A stretch of 64,000 nt of DNA from Candidatus Litorirhabdus singularis (GCF_026262625.1 NZ_SHNN01000004.1:62001-126000); one strand, 5' to 3'. Shown: positions 18,783 through 28,161, counted from the stretch's first letter. Program-made: numbers and translations. The notes: a model not told the origin generated them from the letters alone.

Positions 18783-20731
18783 GTATCGCTGGGCGCTGGC
18801 TCATCCTGTAGCGGCGAGAACAAAATTTCACGGGTCTTGGCGTCTACCTTAGTTAGCTTGACGCGCACCGGGCGTTCCAGCTGAAATTGGCGATCGCCAC
18901 TGGTAAGGCTGGCGGTCCAGCGGTCGTAACTGAATTTCTCCGGCACGTTACGCAAATCCACCACCCCTTCGATACCATTTTCTAGCAGCCTGACGGTAAA
19001 ACCGTTGCTATTGAGGTGACTGATAGTGGCTTCGTAGTCGGCGCCCACTTTATCCTGCATGAATACGCATTTGAGCCATTTCTCTGCATCCATACTGGCG
19101 GCGCGAGCCCGGGTTACGCGTTGCTGCAATACCTTCAGTTGTTCCTGGCTTACCAACTGTTCTGCTTCGTCATGCAGGACTTGTTTAATCTGGCGGTGTG
19201 CAAGGAAATCCGCGTACTTGCGCAAAGGCGAAGTGCAGTTACTGTAGCAGGGAAGCGCCATGCCCATGTGGGGCCCGGGCTTGGTGCTCAATTCTGCTCG
19301 CGTCAGCAGGCGGTTAACCATTGAGCGCAGCGGCAGGCCAGCGGGGCTTGCTGCCAGCAATTTCATAATGGCTCGGTAGTTGGCGACCTCGTCCAGTGGC
19401 TTGGCGATGAAGTCGGGCAAAAATTTTGCGACAAACTTTTTAACCTCTTGACTCCGGTCTGTACGGAAACCATCGTGACGAACAAACGGTCCATCCCTAC
19501 CGTTATCCGCCAGGAAAAGCGCACAGCTGCGGTTAGCGGCAATCATGCACTCCTCGACCAGGCGCTGCGACTGCAGCTTCTCGTGTTGCTCTATATGGTC
19601 GATTTTCTTGTGTTCATTCATATACCAGCGATATTCGGTGCGGTCTTCCATCACTAGTTCACGGGCCTCACGATGGCTGCGTAGCGCACGGAACACCTGA
19701 TACAGCGCCTCCAGCGGGGTGGCGTGGCTCATCAACTCGTCATAGTTGCCAGACAGGTAGCGGTCAACTTGCAGGTAACTGAGCTTGGCACGTGAGCGCA
19801 CTGTGGCTTCAATGAATTCGAAGTGGCCGACGGCGCCCTCATCGGTGACGCTGATTTTACAGACTAGCGCTGGACGCAGCTGGTCTTCAGCCAGTGCACA
19901 GGTTTCCTGGGACAGCCGTTCCGGCATCATCGCAATAGCGTCACCGTGAAAGTACACTGAGGTGCCGCGTGCGGCAATTTCCTGTTCGAGCAATGAGCCG
20001 GGCTCAATATAGGTGCCGGGGTCGGCGATAGCGACATACAGGAACCAGCCCTCGCTATTACTCTCCGCATACAGCGCATCATCGATGTCCTGCGTGCGGG
20101 CAGAGTCTATGCTGACAAACTCGAGATCGGTGAGGTCACGACGCCGCTGTTGCTCCAACGGTTTGACCTTAGCCAGCTGTTGTTCCAATTCGGCGCTGGC
20201 TTCGCTGCTCCACTCCCGGGGCAGTTCGTACTTTGCCTCGACCAGGGCGTTTTCGATGCCCGGCGAGTCGCTGGCGCCCAATACGCGCAGAACTTTAGCC
20301 TGCGGTCTGCCGTCCTTAATGGGGTGACGCAGTACCGCGCTGGTAACGTAGTCTCCTTCTTTGACACCGTTGCGAGCGTGGGGCGGCAAAAACAGCCAGC
20401 GAGACACCCGGGGCAGGTCCGGTTCTACGAACAGCGCTTTGCCCTTGCGCACACAACGCCCAGTGAACACACCGATAGGACAATCAATCAGTCGCTCAAT
20501 ATCAGCGACCAGTTTGTCGCCTTTGTCGGGGCGTATACAGACCCTGACTCGGTCGTCAGGAAAGGCCTTGAGCATTTCATCGGGCGGAATAAATATTTCA
20601 CGCCCATCAGCGAGCACGGCAAATCCGTACCGCGAGTGAGTGCCTTTGACAGTCGCGTCAGCATGCTCTTTCTCAGCCACCATCTGATCCTTCAGACCTT
20701 TCAGCTGGGAGAGCGAATCCTTATTGAGCAT
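18779..20731 (-). CDS. VacB/RNase II-family 3'-5' exoribonuclease
   Basis: 650 residues. An N-terminal cold-shock-like OB region is followed by the RNB catalytic domain beginning near residue 200 with D-S-A-R-T-Q-D-I-D-D-A-L-Y, which carries the metal-binding Asp residues. A C-terminal S1 domain lies at about 560-640 (V-G-A-D-Y-E-A-T-I then N-G-I-E-G-V-V-D-L). It degrades RNA processively from the 3' end. The length matches RNase II-like members rather than the longer RNase R, and there is no Lys-rich tail. Confidence 0.9.
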   Translation of the reverse strand: MLNKDSLSQLKGLKDQMVAEKEHADATVKGTHSRYGFAVLADGREIFIPPDEMLKAFPDDRVRVCIRPDKGDKLVADIERLIDCPIGVFTGRCVRKGKALFVEPDLPRVSRWLFLPPHARNGVKEGDYVTSAVLRHPIKDGRPQAKVLRVLGASDSPGIENALVEAKYELPREWSSEASAELEQQLAKVKPLEQQRRRDLTDLEFVSIDSARTQDIDDALYAESNSEGWFLYVAIADPGTYIEPGSLLEQEIAARGTSVYFHGDAIAMMPERLSQETCALAEDQLRPALVCKISVTDEGAVGHFEFIEATVRSRAKLSYLQVDRYLSGNYDELMSHATPLEALYQVFRALRSHREARELVMEDRTEYRWYMNEHKKIDHIEQHEKLQSQRLVEECMIAANRSCALFLADNGRDGPFVRHDGFRTDRSQEVKKFVAKFLPDFIAKPLDEVANYRAIMKLLAASPAGLPLRSMVNRLLTRAELSTKPGPHMGMALPCYSNCTSPLRKYADFLAHRQIKQVLHDEAEQLVSQEQLKVLQQRVTRARAASMDAEKWLKCVFMQDKVGADYEATISHLNSNGFTVRLLENGIEGVVDLRNVPEKFSYDRWTASLTSGDRQFQLERPVRVKLTKVDAKTREILFSPLQDEPAPSDT

Positions 20732-21156
20732 TGGTTAACCGGAATAATCATTAGAGGCGGCTATGCTAGCCCATATCCGGTGGAATGTCAGGTTGGCAGG
20801 CGCGCACCGCGCGATTTTTAGAACAAAGTTCTCCTGGCGTTGACATTGCATGAAAAACGGTTTGATAATGACAGCAGATCATGTGGTTTGCAGATCAGGC
20901 CGGGAAAAATATTTGAAGATTTTCCAGTCGTCACAGGCACTGGCATTATCTTGGTGATGCCGCTGCTGAAGACGAACCCCAAGGCGCTAATCTTACGCGC
21001 TTCTCTTGAGCTTCCCCCGCTCGGGCCCCCATCGCGCCAACATTTGCTACATTTTGATCTCTACAAGCGTCATTACCCTTTGCCCAAAAAGGTTTTACGC
21101 CGGCCTTTTTATGCGCAAACACTTATTCCAAAACCCACTTTCATGAGGATGTATCT
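20732..21156. other. 425-bp intergenic region, probable phoH leader
   Basis: A divergent spacer between the RNase gene and phoH. It contains a sigma-70 promoter candidate at 20840-20869 and then about 290 nt of untranslated leader. Near the end, AAAAAGG at 21087 and CCTTTTT at 21107 form a short inverted repeat. A 114-codon frame crosses this region, but it lacks a ribosome-binding site and protein-like composition and is not called. Confidence 0.5.
20840..20869 (+). promoter_or_regulatory. Sigma-70-type promoter for the phoH transcript
   Basis: TTGACA at 20840-20845 and GATAAT at 20864-20869, separated by 18 bp. It points toward phoH and, because of the insertion, also toward the coupled phoH copy carried by the mobile element. 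Confidence 0.55.
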
Positions 21157-22469
21157 ATGGACTCAGGCGTCGCCTTGCGCGTAGAAGTGCCAGCACCGGC
21201 CAATGTTTCACAAAAAATTTATGTGCTGGATACGAATGTCCTGCTGCATGACCCGACGTCAGTGCTCGCGTTTAAGGAGCATCGTCTGGTGATCCCCATG
21301 ACGGTGCTGGAGGAGCTTGACGATATCAAGGACCGGCGCGATAAGACGGTAAGTCGAGAGGCGCGCATTGCCATTCAGATGATTGACAAGGTAGTGGGTT
21401 CTGCCAGCACGCAGCAGATTCAAGATGGGGTGCCGATTACCGGATCTGTTCTGGACGGTGAACCCGGTCGATTGTCGATCTACCAGGACCAACTGCTGGA
21501 TGACAATACGGCGATACCTTACCTGAACGATACTCATGACAAGGCCAACGATAACCGGATAATTAATGTTGCTCTCCAGCTACAGTCGGCTAACCCGGGG
21601 GCTTTTGTATGCCTGGTTACCAAAGATATTAACATGCGGCTTAAGGCCAAAGGTTCAGGGCTGGAGCATGTAGAAGATTACCGGCGGGACCGAGTGCTGG
21701 ACGATATTGACCTGCTGGCGCGTGGGTATGAGGCGATGCCAGGTAACTTCTGGGATGGTATCCGCGATGTTGACACGCTGCGCGAGGGTAATTTGACTTT
21801 GCATAGAGTCTCGCGTGAAGACCTGCCTAACGCCTACCCGAACATGTTTCTTTACGATGACAACGAATTTTTCGCCTATGTTAAGCGGCTCGATGACACG
21901 CATGTCTATCTGCACTGCGATAGCAAGACCAACTTGATGAACCGCAATTTTTGGGGCTTGTCACCGCGCAATCTTGAGCAGGCGATGGCCATGGAGTTGA
22001 TTAATGATGACTCGGTCGATATGACTGTGTTGACGGGTCCAGCTGGTTCCGGAAAAACGCTAATCGCACTGGCTTACGGCCTGCATGCCATTTTAGAACA
22101 AAAAAAGTACACCAAGCTGATCGTCGCCAGATCGACCCCGCCGATTGCCGAAGATATTGGGTTTCTGCCCGGTACCGAAGAAGAGAAAATGGCGCCCTGG
22201 CTGGCGGCTTTTGATGACAACTTGGAGATTTTGCACGGTACCGATGAGTGTAGCAACGGCAGTATTGAGTACGTCAAGGAACGCGCCAATATTCAGTTCA
22301 AGTCGCTGAACTTTATGCGCGGGCGTTCATTCAACAATGCTTACATTATTATTGATGAGAGCCAGGGCTTGACGCAATTCCAGCTTAAGTCGGTCATTAC
22401 CCGGGTGGGCGCAGATTCCAAGATCGTGGTGCTCGGCAACTTGGCGCAGATCGATAACAAATACATCAC

Positions 22470-22474
22470 TCCGC
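22470..22474 (+). repeat. Left copy of the 5-bp direct repeat TCCGC at the insertion junction
   Basis: TCCGC occurs here and at 62765-62769. Joining 22474 to 62770 restores one copy and a continuous phoH reading frame, as expected for site-specific integration with a short crossover region. Confidence 0.85.
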
Positions 22475-22492
22475 ACCCAATTCCTAATTATG
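22475..22492 (+). repeat. Left terminal inverted repeat of the element
   Basis: ACCCAATTCCTAATTATG. The reverse complement of the right end reads ACCCCATTCTTATTATG, differing by two substitutions and one single-base gap. Further GTTACCCC/GGGGTAAC motifs lie just inside (about 22534-22541 and 22602-22609) and GGGTAAC recurs at 62701-62707, possibly extra recombinase-binding sites. Confidence 0.75.
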
Positions 22493-22682
22493 GTGAAAAA
22501 GTGTTACCTCGCCGGTTTTACAGGGCTAGCGCGGGGGTAACAGGAAATAAGAGCAAAGTAATGCCAATGTCGAGTGTTGGATACAATTCAAAATATGCTT
22601 TGTTACCCCTTACTGCCGAAAATGATGGTGTTCATAATGAACATAAGTCGCCATATACAGCAAAGTGCATGGAGGCAGCATA

Positions 22683-24059
22683 ATGATAAATGGGAAAAGT
22701 CATCCACGCGTACTTGATACCAGTGCACTCGTACATGACCCGAAATCGCTGCTTGCATACAGTGACGATGTCTATATTTGCCTGACAGTTTTAGAAGAGC
22801 TGGATAGTCTAAAAGAGAGGATAGATAAATCTGTAAGCGCTGATGCGCGTGCGTGCATCAAGATGCTTGAGGATATTATTAACGGGCATTCTGCTGATGA
22901 GATGGAGATGGGAATTCTGTTGCCCTCTACCGAAACCACTAAAAGAGGCAGGCTCTTCATTGGTATCGATACACAGCTTGAATTTGCAGAAGCGCTTAAA
23001 CATGGTATTGGCAGCGATGCTGACAATAGAATTATTAATTACGCTCTGCATCTACAAAAAAAACTCGGGGAAGATGTTTGTATAGTTACCCGAGATATCA
23101 ATATGCGGCTAAAGGCGCGCACGATTGGTGTCGCGGCAGAGGATGTGCCTGTTGATAATCAGATAACGGATATTGATCTTCTTTATTCAGGCGTGGAGGT
23201 TTTTAAGGGTGATCTGTTTGACCTGCTAGAGAGGGAATCTCAGTTTTCAGTGTCAGACGGTGTCTATCGTTTTGAGCGGTCTTTGTTCAATGATGAAGCC
23301 CAGGTAAATATGTACTGGTATGATGATGTCGGGCATATCGGGAAGATAACTCAAATCGACGAAGATGGCGTTTACTGTGTGTTACTTCCTCCTAAGCAGG
23401 AAAAAATCTGGGGCATAAGCCCAAAAAATCCTCGGCAGGCGATAGCATTGTCTCAATTAACTGATCCGGATTACGATCTAAATATTTTGCTGGGGCCAGC
23501 TGGTTCCGGAAAGACTTTTCTAGCGGTTGCGGCAGCGCTACACGAAGTGGTAGAAACCAAAAAGTACAAAAAAATAGTGGTCGTACGGTCGAGAGATTTC
23601 ATGGACGATGATCCTGGTTTTCTCCCTGGTGATTTGAAAGAAAAATCGATACCGCTAATGGCTGGAATAACGGATGCCTTGATTTCGATGCATGACAGCG
23701 ATGATACAGAGCATGCCACGATGGCGACAGTTGAGCATATTATCGAGAGAGCCAATATTGAATTTACCAGTATGGCCTACTTTAGAGGGCGGTCACTAGA
23801 CAATGCGTTTCTTATCATTGATGAGGCGCAAAATATGACTCGTGCGCAAATGAAAGGAATGTTATCAAGGCAAGGCGCTTCTTCGCGTACGGTTGTTTGT
23901 GGAAACTTAAACCAAGTGGACGACAAGTTTGTAACGGCTCTTTCGAGTGGTGCCAGCGCAGCAGTCAATGTTTATAGGGACTATGAAAAGGGTTCGGTCT
24001 TAATCTTTGATGAGGTGGAGCGTAGTTCTCTTGCTCAGTTTACTGAAGAGAATTTCTGA
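22683..24059 (+). CDS. PIN-PhoH ATPase carried by the mobile element
   Basis: 458 residues and complete. PIN domain start R-V-L-D-T-S-A-L-V-H-D-P, Walker A G-P-A-G-S-G-K-T near residue 271, Walker B A-F-L-I-I-D-E-A-Q-N, and the conserved ending V-E-R-S-S-L-A-Q-F-T-E-E-N-F that the disrupted host copy lost. The start ATG overlaps the host stop (TAATG at 22681-22685), so ribosomes finishing the chimera can reinitiate here. Codon use is visibly more AT-rich than in the host gene, indicating a different origin. It probably compensates for loss of the host PhoH (inference). Confidence 0.9.
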   Translation: MINGKSHPRVLDTSALVHDPKSLLAYSDDVYICLTVLEELDSLKERIDKSVSADARACIKMLEDIINGHSADEMEMGILLPSTETTKRGRLFIGIDTQLEFAEALKHGIGSDADNRIINYALHLQKKLGEDVCIVTRDINMRLKARTIGVAAEDVPVDNQITDIDLLYSGVEVFKGDLFDLLERESQFSVSDGVYRFERSLFNDEAQVNMYWYDDVGHIGKITQIDEDGVYCVLLPPKQEKIWGISPKNPRQAIALSQLTDPDYDLNILLGPAGSGKTFLAVAAALHEVVETKKYKKIVVVRSRDFMDDDPGFLPGDLKEKSIPLMAGITDALISMHDSDDTEHATMATVEHIIERANIEFTSMAYFRGRSLDNAFLIIDEAQNMTRAQMKGMLSRQGASSRTVVCGNLNQVDDKFVTALSSGASAAVNVYRDYEKGSVLIFDEVERSSLAQFTEENF

Positions 24060-24305
24060 CGGAACTGTATCTTGGCTCAATTAAGCTTATCGGCGTTGAA
24101 GCTTCGCAACTAGGCTGAAATATTTTGCGATGTTCGGACCCTGCTGGCGGAGTCCGGACACCCATAAAGTGTCACTGACAATCAAAATAGCGCCCTGATT
24201 TTAATGCGTATTAGCATTTATTGGTGACATGGCTTTTGGGAGGCCATTTTTAGCAAGCAGACAGCGAAACCCGGGGGATAATTGAAAATAAAATGCCACT
24301 TGGTA
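24060..24305. other. Spacer between phoH copy and cadR-like gene
   Basis: 246 bp with no gene. A hairpin (TTCGGAC at 24132-24138 with GTCCGGA at 24153-24159) may terminate the phoH transcript, but no T run follows. No element end is supported here. Confidence 0.4.
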
Positions 24306-24716
24306 TTAGTCGTTTTCTTGCTGTGCCGTAGACAAACTCCGTAAAATTCCACACTTTTCGATTGTGCGATCATCTGTGCAGCTAACACGAAGAGTAAGCA
24401 ATTTTCGCCGCAACTCTTCCAGGTCACGCATTCGAAGCTCAACCTGTGCTATATGCGAGTCAACCAACTCTGAAACGTTATTGCACCCCATATCCCGCGA
24501 ATTGTTGAGTTCAATAAGGTGTCGGATCTCTGCTATAGACAGGTCAAGACTCCGGCACTGCTTTATGAACAATACCTTGTCCAGCGCGGAGCGATTATAT
24601 AGACGAAAATTACCCTGGCTACGTTGGGTCGACGGAAGCAGCTGCTCTTTTTCGTAGTAGCGGATAGCCTGCACCGAGCAGCCAGTGCGGCTCGCCAACT
24701 CTCCAATTTTGTACAT
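24306..24716 (-). CDS. cadR: MerR-family Cd/Pb-type metal regulator (CadR-like)
   Basis: 136 residues. N-terminal MerR HTH (K-I-G-E-L-A-S-R-T-G-C-S-V-Q-A-I-R-Y-Y-E), a dimerisation helix, and a C-terminal metal site with S-C-T-D-D-R-T-I-E-K-C-G, the spacing seen in CadR/PbrR regulators, plus an upstream Cys in D-M-G-C-N-N. It faces a CDF-type transporter gene across a 75-bp region holding a perfect MerR-type dyad, so it likely activates that transporter in response to Cd, Pb or Zn. Cytosolic. Confidence 0.85.
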   Translation of the reverse strand: MYKIGELASRTGCSVQAIRYYEKEQLLPSTQRSQGNFRLYNRSALDKVLFIKQCRSLDLSIAEIRHLIELNNSRDMGCNNVSELVDSHIAQVELRMRDLEELRRKLLTLRVSCTDDRTIEKCGILRSLSTAQQEND

Positions 24717-24730
24717 ATATTCTTTGCGCC

Positions 24731-24761
24731 TTGACTCTATAGTAACTATAGATACTACAGT
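24731..24761 (+). promoter_or_regulatory. MerR-type operator/promoter of the cation transporter
   Basis: TTGACT at 24731-24736 is followed by the perfect dyad CTATAGT-A-ACTATAG (24737-24751) and a weak -10 (TACAGT at 24756-24761) at 19-bp spacing. The overlong spacer with a dyad inside is the hallmark of MerR-activated promoters, and the sequence is close to known CadR boxes. Confidence 0.75.
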
Positions 24762-24791
24762 ACAGCCAATTGCCCAAGCAAGGCCAGAACA

Positions 24792-25688
24792 ATGTCAGAC
24801 CAATCCGAGACTTCTAATCAAGATGACGACACCCGTAATGAGTCTTCATCTGTAAAAGAGCCGCAAAGCTCACCTGGCGTCGTGAGCACATTTGAGGTGC
24901 CTAAAATGGACTGCCCCTCAGAGGAGCAGCTAATCCTGATGGCTTTGGAAGATATCGAGCCCCCGGTGATCTTGAACTTTGACACGCCAAATCGCCGCCT
25001 AAGTGTATATCACACTGCGGGAGCATCCGGAATCGAAGAACGGCTGTCGGCTCTCGGACTGGGCGCGAGGTTGCTCGATAAGCGCTCAGCACAGGTCAGT
25101 GAAGTGGACCAAGCCGAAGCTGAACAGCAAGCGTCCGACAAAAGACAAGCTCGCATACTCAAACTACTGTTAGCCATTAACGCGGTTATGTTTGGACTGG
25201 AATTTTCCGTCGGTGTGCTCGCCCAGTCTACCGGTCTTATAGCAGACTCTCTTGATATGTTTGCCGACGCCGCCGTATATGGCATCGCTCTATATGCCGT
25301 CGGGCGCAGCGTGGTATTGAAGGTTCGGGCAGCTCATCTGGCAGGCTGGCTGCAGGTTGTTCTTGCACTCGGGGCTTTGAGTGAAGTCATCAGACGATTT
25401 GTCTTTGGCAGTGATCCCGAGTCAACCCTCATGATGTCATTTGGGTTCGTTGCTCTCATTGCAAATGTTCTTTGCCTAGTACTCATTGCGAAGAGTAAGG
25501 ATGAAGGTGCGCATATGAAGGCAAGCTGGATTTTTTCTGCCAACGATGTCATTGCGAATGTCGGCGTGATACTGGCCGGATTTCTCGTAGCACTCACAGG
25601 CTCTAATACGCCCGACCTCGTTATCGGATTAGTTATTGCCGTTATCGTGCTAAACGGCGGGAGGCGGATACTAAAGCTTCAATCATGA
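24792..25688 (+). CDS. CDF-superfamily cation transporter with HMA-like N-terminus
   Basis: 298 residues. A polar leader and an HMA-like segment (E-V-P-K-M-D-C-P-S-E-E-Q near residue 38) precede five or six membrane helices starting near residue 118. A D-S-L-D-M-F-A-D site in TM2 fits CDF metal binding. The matching TM5 site reads N-D-V-I-A-N instead of H-x3-D, and the usual cytoplasmic C-terminal domain is missing. It probably exports a divalent cation under control of the adjacent CadR-like regulator. Confidence 0.8.
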   Translation: MSDQSETSNQDDDTRNESSSVKEPQSSPGVVSTFEVPKMDCPSEEQLILMALEDIEPPVILNFDTPNRRLSVYHTAGASGIEERLSALGLGARLLDKRSAQVSEVDQAEAEQQASDKRQARILKLLLAINAVMFGLEFSVGVLAQSTGLIADSLDMFADAAVYGIALYAVGRSVVLKVRAAHLAGWLQVVLALGALSEVIRRFVFGSDPESTLMMSFGFVALIANVLCLVLIAKSKDEGAHMKASWIFSANDVIANVGVILAGFLVALTGSNTPDLVIGLVIAVIVLNGGRRILKLQS

Positions 25689-25734
25689 ACAAATAGGGTA
25701 GATAAAAATGGGTTAGGCATGTAGTCGTTGTTGC

Positions 25735-25788
25735 CGTGAAAGTCCCTCAGGCGGGAGTGGCGATGTCGCCTTGGACGCACTTTTCACG
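25735..25788 (+). ncRNA. Candidate structured leader RNA upstream of a methyltransferase
   Basis: CGTGAAA (25735-25741) pairs with TTTCACG (25782-25788), GTCC (25742-25745) with GGAC (25773-25776), CTC (25746-25748) with GAG (25755-25757), and GGCGA (25759-25763) with TCGCC (25766-25770). This gives a compact closed multi-branch fold 37 nt before the ATG. It matches no riboswitch I recognise. Structure is seen by inspection only; function is unknown. Confidence 0.35.
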
Positions 25789-25825
25789 TAAGCCCCTTAA
25801 TTATACTAGGGAGAAAACTGGAATC

Positions 25826-26485
25826 ATGTCACAAGAAAAGAATTTTACTCCGGCGCTTGGTTATACTGCCCTTACACCGATTTATGACTTGGCGGTCAGA
25901 GCTCTCACGCGAGAGGAGACCTGGCGCTCTGAATTGCTCGAGCAAATTAGACCCTCGCAGAGCGACCGTATTCTGGATGTAGGGTGCGGCACTGGATCTT
26001 TGGCAATTAGGATGAAAAAGATCAACACAGAATGTGAAGTACATGGAATTGATCCGGATGCCGCCATACTTACCAGAGCACGAAAAAAGGCGAACGCTGC
26101 CAATGTCGATATCACATTTCATAACGGTTTTTTGCATCCGAATATGCTTGCGCAGCTCGGTCGATTCTCAAAGATTGTATCGAGCCTCGTGTTTCACCAA
26201 ACCGCGCTTGACTCGAAAAGGGATATTCTCGAATCCACGAGAAAGCTATTGCTGCCTGGCGGAAAGTTATACGTTGCAGACTATGGGCTTCAACGTACAC
26301 CGCTGATGCGAACGCTCTTTCGCTGCACCGTTCAGGCTATTGATGGTGTGAAAGATACGCAGCATAACGCTAATGGCTGCATGCCAGAGCTAGTCGCTAC
26401 AAGCGGGTTTACGAGCATAGCTGAGGCCCGGGTAATCCCAACGCCAACAGGCTCAATATCAATCTACACAGCGATCCGGCCCTAG
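25826..26485 (+). CDS. Class I SAM-dependent methyltransferase
   Basis: 219 residues from ATG 25826, with GGGAG upstream. SAM motif I I-L-D-V-G-C-G-T-G-S-L near residue 51, then G-I-D-P-D-A in motif II and L-P-G-G-K-L-Y-V-A-D after the core. An L-G-Y-T-A-L-T-P-I-Y-D leader is shared with the broken gene at 46881. Methyltransferases of this type occur in metal and metalloid resistance islands, but the substrate is not readable. Confidence 0.8.
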   Translation: MSQEKNFTPALGYTALTPIYDLAVRALTREETWRSELLEQIRPSQSDRILDVGCGTGSLAIRMKKINTECEVHGIDPDAAILTRARKKANAANVDITFHNGFLHPNMLAQLGRFSKIVSSLVFHQTALDSKRDILESTRKLLLPGGKLYVADYGLQRTPLMRTLFRCTVQAIDGVKDTQHNANGCMPELVATSGFTSIAEARVIPTPTGSISIYTAIRP

Positions 26486-26608
26486 GCACCATATAAACGG
26501 GCTACCCTGAAGGGATAATATCCCGAATTACATCATGTGATCCTGGTTAGAATGTATAATTGCAATGACAAAGCGTGAAATTAATTTCCTAAAAATAGGC
26601 GGAAGATT

Positions 26609-27499
26609 TTGAACGGACATTCTCATCATCATTCGAATATTTCGGACAACAGTTCAGAGCGAATAGGGCTGGCTTTTTTTCTTAATGTTGCTTTCACGAT
26701 TATAGAGTTCGTTGGCGGCTGGCTTACCAACAGCACGGCAATCATGGCAGATGCGGTGCATGATCTGGGAGATAGCTTGTCAATTGGCAGTGCGTGGCTG
26801 CTCAATCGCTTGGGCAGGAGAAGTGCGGATAAAGAATTTACCTACGGTTATCGAAGGCTATCGCTATTTGGCGCATTGTTGAATGGAGTGGTCTTACTTA
26901 TCGGTTCTATTTGGGTGTTATCTGAGGCGATTCCCCGCCTGGCAAATCCAGTGATGCCGATGGCGGAAGGCATGCTGGCACTGGCGATACTAGGCGTGAG
27001 TGTGAACGGCTACGCAGCATATAAACTCAGTCACGGCACAACATTGAATGAGCGTGTCCTAAATTGGCATCTGCTTGAGGACGTCCTTGGATGGGTTGCG
27101 GTACTTATCGTATCGATAGTGCTGCAATTCAAGTCTTGGCCCATTCTCGATCCGGTCCTATCTATAGGCTTCACGCTATTTATCTTGTTTAATGTGTTCA
27201 GAAATATCGTTGTTACCTTGAAGCTTTTCCTACAGGCTGTTCCAGATAAAAAGCTGTTGGAAAATATCAGGCAGTCATTGCTAGCTGATGGTGAGGTAGA
27301 TGGAGTGCATCATTTGCATCTCTGGTCTCTTGATGGCGAACACCATGTCTTAACAGCGCACATAGTGGTGTCACCCGAGCTTAACAGCAAAAGCCACAAA
27401 GACCTGCGAGCGCGGATAAACCAGGGGTTAAGCGAATTTGGTTTAAATCATACAACGATTGAAATTGAATTTGCAGACGAGGAATGTCGCGATGCCTGA
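26609..27499 (+). CDS. czcD: CDF-family heavy-metal efflux protein (CzcD-like)
   Basis: 296 residues from TTG 26609. His-rich start (H-S-H-H-H-S), six membrane helices, both canonical H-x3-D metal sites (H-D-L-G-D in TM2 and H-L-L-E-D in TM5), and the cytoplasmic C-terminal domain with H-H-L-H-L-W-S-L-D-G. It exports Zn2+, Cd2+ or Co2+ from the cytoplasm in exchange for protons. Unlike the CDF protein at 24792, this one is complete. Confidence 0.87.
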   Translation: MNGHSHHHSNISDNSSERIGLAFFLNVAFTIIEFVGGWLTNSTAIMADAVHDLGDSLSIGSAWLLNRLGRRSADKEFTYGYRRLSLFGALLNGVVLLIGSIWVLSEAIPRLANPVMPMAEGMLALAILGVSVNGYAAYKLSHGTTLNERVLNWHLLEDVLGWVAVLIVSIVLQFKSWPILDPVLSIGFTLFILFNVFRNIVVTLKLFLQAVPDKKLLENIRQSLLADGEVDGVHHLHLWSLDGEHHVLTAHIVVSPELNSKSHKDLRARINQGLSEFGLNHTTIEIEFADEECRDA

Positions 27500-27594
27500 T
27501 CGTTCTGTAATGAGCAAACGAGCTCGAATCTGGCCCTTCGGATGACAAACAAAGAGAAGAGAGCTAGCTTGCAGCAGGCAAAGGGCGAAATAAT

Positions 27595-28161
27595 ATGAAT
27601 GAATCGGTAATAATAATTATCATTCATCAGTTAGTATACCAGGGGATGTTTTTTGCGAAGAACTTCATCTTACGGCGTCGACTGGGAAGACCAATTCGGG
27701 GCACAAACAAAGAGGCCAGTATATTCATCGGTTTCTTTCTTATTTTTCTTGGTCTTACATTTTTTGAGGCTTTCCAGATTGACGGGGGTATTGCATCATC
27801 CTCCACATGGGATATCGCCGCTTACTCTCTGGGCATGATCTTAATGTGCGCCAGCGTTCTAATTGCTAGGGCTTCCCTAAAGGACTTGGGTGACTCATGG
27901 CGAGTTGGGGTGATTGAGGACCAGCGGACGACGTTGATAGAAACTGGCATTTATGGAATCAGTAGGAATCCATACTTTGTCGCTTACCTTTTGCTGTTCG
28001 CCGCCTACACAGTTTTCCTGCAGAGCCTGCTGTTACTGATACTATCAGGTATTGGTTTTGGACTGATTCACAGGCTAGTTCGTAACGAAGAGAACTATCT
28101 ATCAAAGCAACACGGCGACACCTACCAAAAATACAAAAAGGATGTGCACCGTTATTTATAG
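27595..28161 (+). CDS. Membrane-bound isoprenylcysteine-type methyltransferase family protein
   Basis: 188 residues with four or five membrane helices. The conserved ending G-I-Y-G-I-S-R-N-P-Y-F-V-A, E-E-N-Y-L and a final Y-x-K-Y-K-K-D-V-x-R-Y-L is the signature of the ICMT/PEMT-like integral membrane methyltransferases. Members are often found beside metal efflux genes; the substrate is unknown. Confidence 0.75.
   Translation: MNESVIIIIIHQLVYQGMFFAKNFILRRRLGRPIRGTNKEASIFIGFFLIFLGLTFFEAFQIDGGIASSSTWDIAAYSLGMILMCASVLIARASLKDLGDSWRVGVIEDQRTTLIETGIYGISRNPYFVAYLLLFAAYTVFLQSLLLLILSGIGFGLIHRLVRNEENYLSKQHGDTYQKYKKDVHRYL

Larger units (their letters stand above)
21157..22683 (+). pseudogene. phoH: PIN-PhoH ATPase, host copy, 3' end displaced by a 40-kb insertion
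   Basis: An N-terminal PIN domain (Y-V-L-D-T-N-V-L-L-H-D-P at residues 22-33, nuclease-type acidic residues) and a C-terminal PhoH ATPase (Walker A G-P-A-G-S-G-K-T near residue 295, Walker B A-Y-I-I-I-D-E-S-Q). Residues 1-439 are canonical. From residue 440 (base 22474) the frame enters foreign sequence and ends with an unrelated 69-residue tail. The genuine final 39 residues, including the E-R-S-R-L-A-A-F-A-E-E-N-L ending, lie at 62769-62888 in the matching phase. The ancestral protein was 478 aa. The chimera loses a conserved block, so its activity is doubtful. GAGG precedes the ATG. Intact relatives are thought to act in RNA metabolism. Confidence 0.9.

Noticed and set aside
20840-21184. 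114-codon frame upstream of phoH
   Set aside because: No ribosome-binding site, overlaps a good sigma-70 promoter and the phoH start, and the composition is not protein-like.
22474-22683. Simple frameshift as the cause of the odd PhoH tail
   Set aside because: No other frame after 22474 encodes the conserved PhoH ending, while that ending is found intact and in phase at 62769-62888.
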